DNA of 5,712 nucleotides, taken from positions 1 to 5,712 of the forward strand of contig JAFLUK010000095.1 of NCBI GenBank assembly GCA_022508865.1, given 5' to 3'. The stretch comes from Oscillospiraceae bacterium. Lineage in GTDB: Bacteria; Bacillota; Clostridia; Oscillospirales; Acutalibacteraceae. Position 1 is the first letter of the stretch. The number at the start of each line of letters is the position of its first letter. Positions 4,922 to 5,712 of the stretch are shown piece after piece. Under the pieces are notes generated by a model that saw only the letters and a program-made list of their open reading frames with translations, had not been told where the DNA came from and did no database searches. Position numbers and translations under genes: made by a program.

Positions 4922-5712
4922 ATGAAAAAATCCGTAATTTTAAAATACATAACAGCCGCAGTGCTTGCCACTGTGCTAACAGTATTTGCATCTATATCTG
5001 TTATGGCAGAGGAAATGGTAGAATATAATGTTGAGGAAATCGGGGTTACTCTGTCACTGCCAAGTTCAATGACAGTGGTGACAAGGAGCACTTCCTCTGC
5101 TGATGAAGCACTGAAAAAGTATAATTCAAGTCTTGATAATTTTACAGAACTGGGTGTGTATTTGCAGGCCTATTCAAGTGATGATAAAAGGATTTTTACA
5201 TTAACTATGAATCAGGATGATAACAGCAAAGAGGTGGATAATTATAATAAGCTTGATGATACCCAGCTTGCAGAAATTAAAGAAAGCTATAATTCTGCCC
5301 CAACCTGTGAAAGCTGTTCAATGGATAAATACAATGACATTATCTATTTTGATTCTATTATTTCAAGCACCGACGATAAAGGGAACACAATTCATATAAC
5401 CCAAGCTGATACGGTGGTGGACGGAAAATACTATCATTACATACTGCAGTCAAATCAAGGTGAAATTAAAGAGGAAGACAAAGCCCTTATGACATCTGTG
5501 CTGGAGAGTGTAAAATATGCAAAGGGTATGGAAAAAGAAACTGACAGTGCAATTGTCACCTTTATAATTGTTGTGGCAACAGTACTTGGTGTGCTTGTGG
5601 TAGCTTTTATTATATTTATGACAATTAAAAAGCGAAGAAGAGAAGCCACCCTGCAAGCAATTGACAACAAGCTGTATGAGGACGACAGAAAAGAAAGACT
5701 AAACAGAGAAAA
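4922..5712 (+). CDS. Secreted membrane-anchored protein of unknown function (3' end beyond window)
   Basis: The frame is open from ATG 4922 to the window end (263 codons visible). GGAGG (4912-4916) sits 5 nt before the start. The protein begins with a lysine-led signal peptide (MKKSVILKYI, hydrophobic to about 28) with likely cleavage after Val-Met-Ala29. The extracellular region (30-208) opens with an IGVTLSLPSSMTVVTR strand and has one Cys-x-x-Cys pair (129 and 132). A single membrane segment (about 210-235) is followed by a basic stop-transfer KKRRR and a charged cytoplasmic tail (Asp/Lys/Arg rich), so the topology is N-out, C-in once cleaved. The opening resembles a recurrent clostridial family of surface proteins with a LPxxxxVxTR motif, but I cannot name it and assign no function. 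It is transcribed divergently from the dehydrogenase operon. Confidence 0.88.
   Translation, partial: MKKSVILKYITAAVLATVLTVFASISVMAEEMVEYNVEEIGVTLSLPSSMTVVTRSTSSADEALKKYNSSLDNFTELGVYLQAYSSDDKRIFTLTMNQDDNSKEVDNYNKLDDTQLAEIKESYNSAPTCESCSMDKYNDIIYFDSIISSTDDKGNTIHITQADTVVDGKYYHYILQSNQGEIKEEDKALMTSVLESVKYAKGMEKETDSAIVTFIIVVATVLGVLVVAFIIFMTIKKRRREATLQAIDNKLYEDDRKERLNRE

Overview
The window looks like chromosome of a low-GC Gram-positive bacterium, most likely a gut-type clostridium (Bacillota, Clostridia). The evidence is a MurT/GatD lipid II amidation pair, strong AAAGGAG/GGAGG ribosome sites, AT-rich intergenic DNA with near-consensus sigma-A promoters, and a lone TraX-family membrane protein. 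No species assignment is attempted.

Left end (1-400): a minus-strand tRNA-Pro (anticodon TGG) is cut by the window edge in its T loop. Just upstream lies a second copy of only the 5' half of the same tRNA with its leader. The two copies share 41 identical bases, 53 of 56 overall, and the match stops exactly at the 3' edge of the anticodon loop. A fully consensus promoter (TTGACA, 17 bp, TATAAT) drives the half copy, while the intact copy has no comparable promoter. The 135 bp between the repeats hold two direct decamers (TGTGGTCAAA). This resembles the scar of an integrative element that used the tRNA anticodon loop as its attachment site.

Centre-left (404-2570): murT and gatD, minus strand, overlap by one base and have their own promoter. 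A 20-bp dyad covers the -35 hexamer. Together they amidate D-Glu of lipid II at the cytoplasmic membrane.

Centre-right (2651-4805): a minus-strand operon runs from its own promoter in the order iron-dependent alcohol dehydrogenase, TraX-family membrane protein (4-base ATGA overlap), and a 56-residue protein with a strong ribosome site. A weak terminator-like hairpin follows.

Right end (4861-5712): a divergent promoter drives a plus-strand gene for a secreted, C-terminally membrane-anchored protein of unknown function. It is cut off by the window end.

Most of the window is ordinary chromosomal gene content. The real anomaly is the half-tRNA/attachment-like structure at the left. I see no CRISPR array, insertion sequence, toxin-antitoxin pair or defence system.
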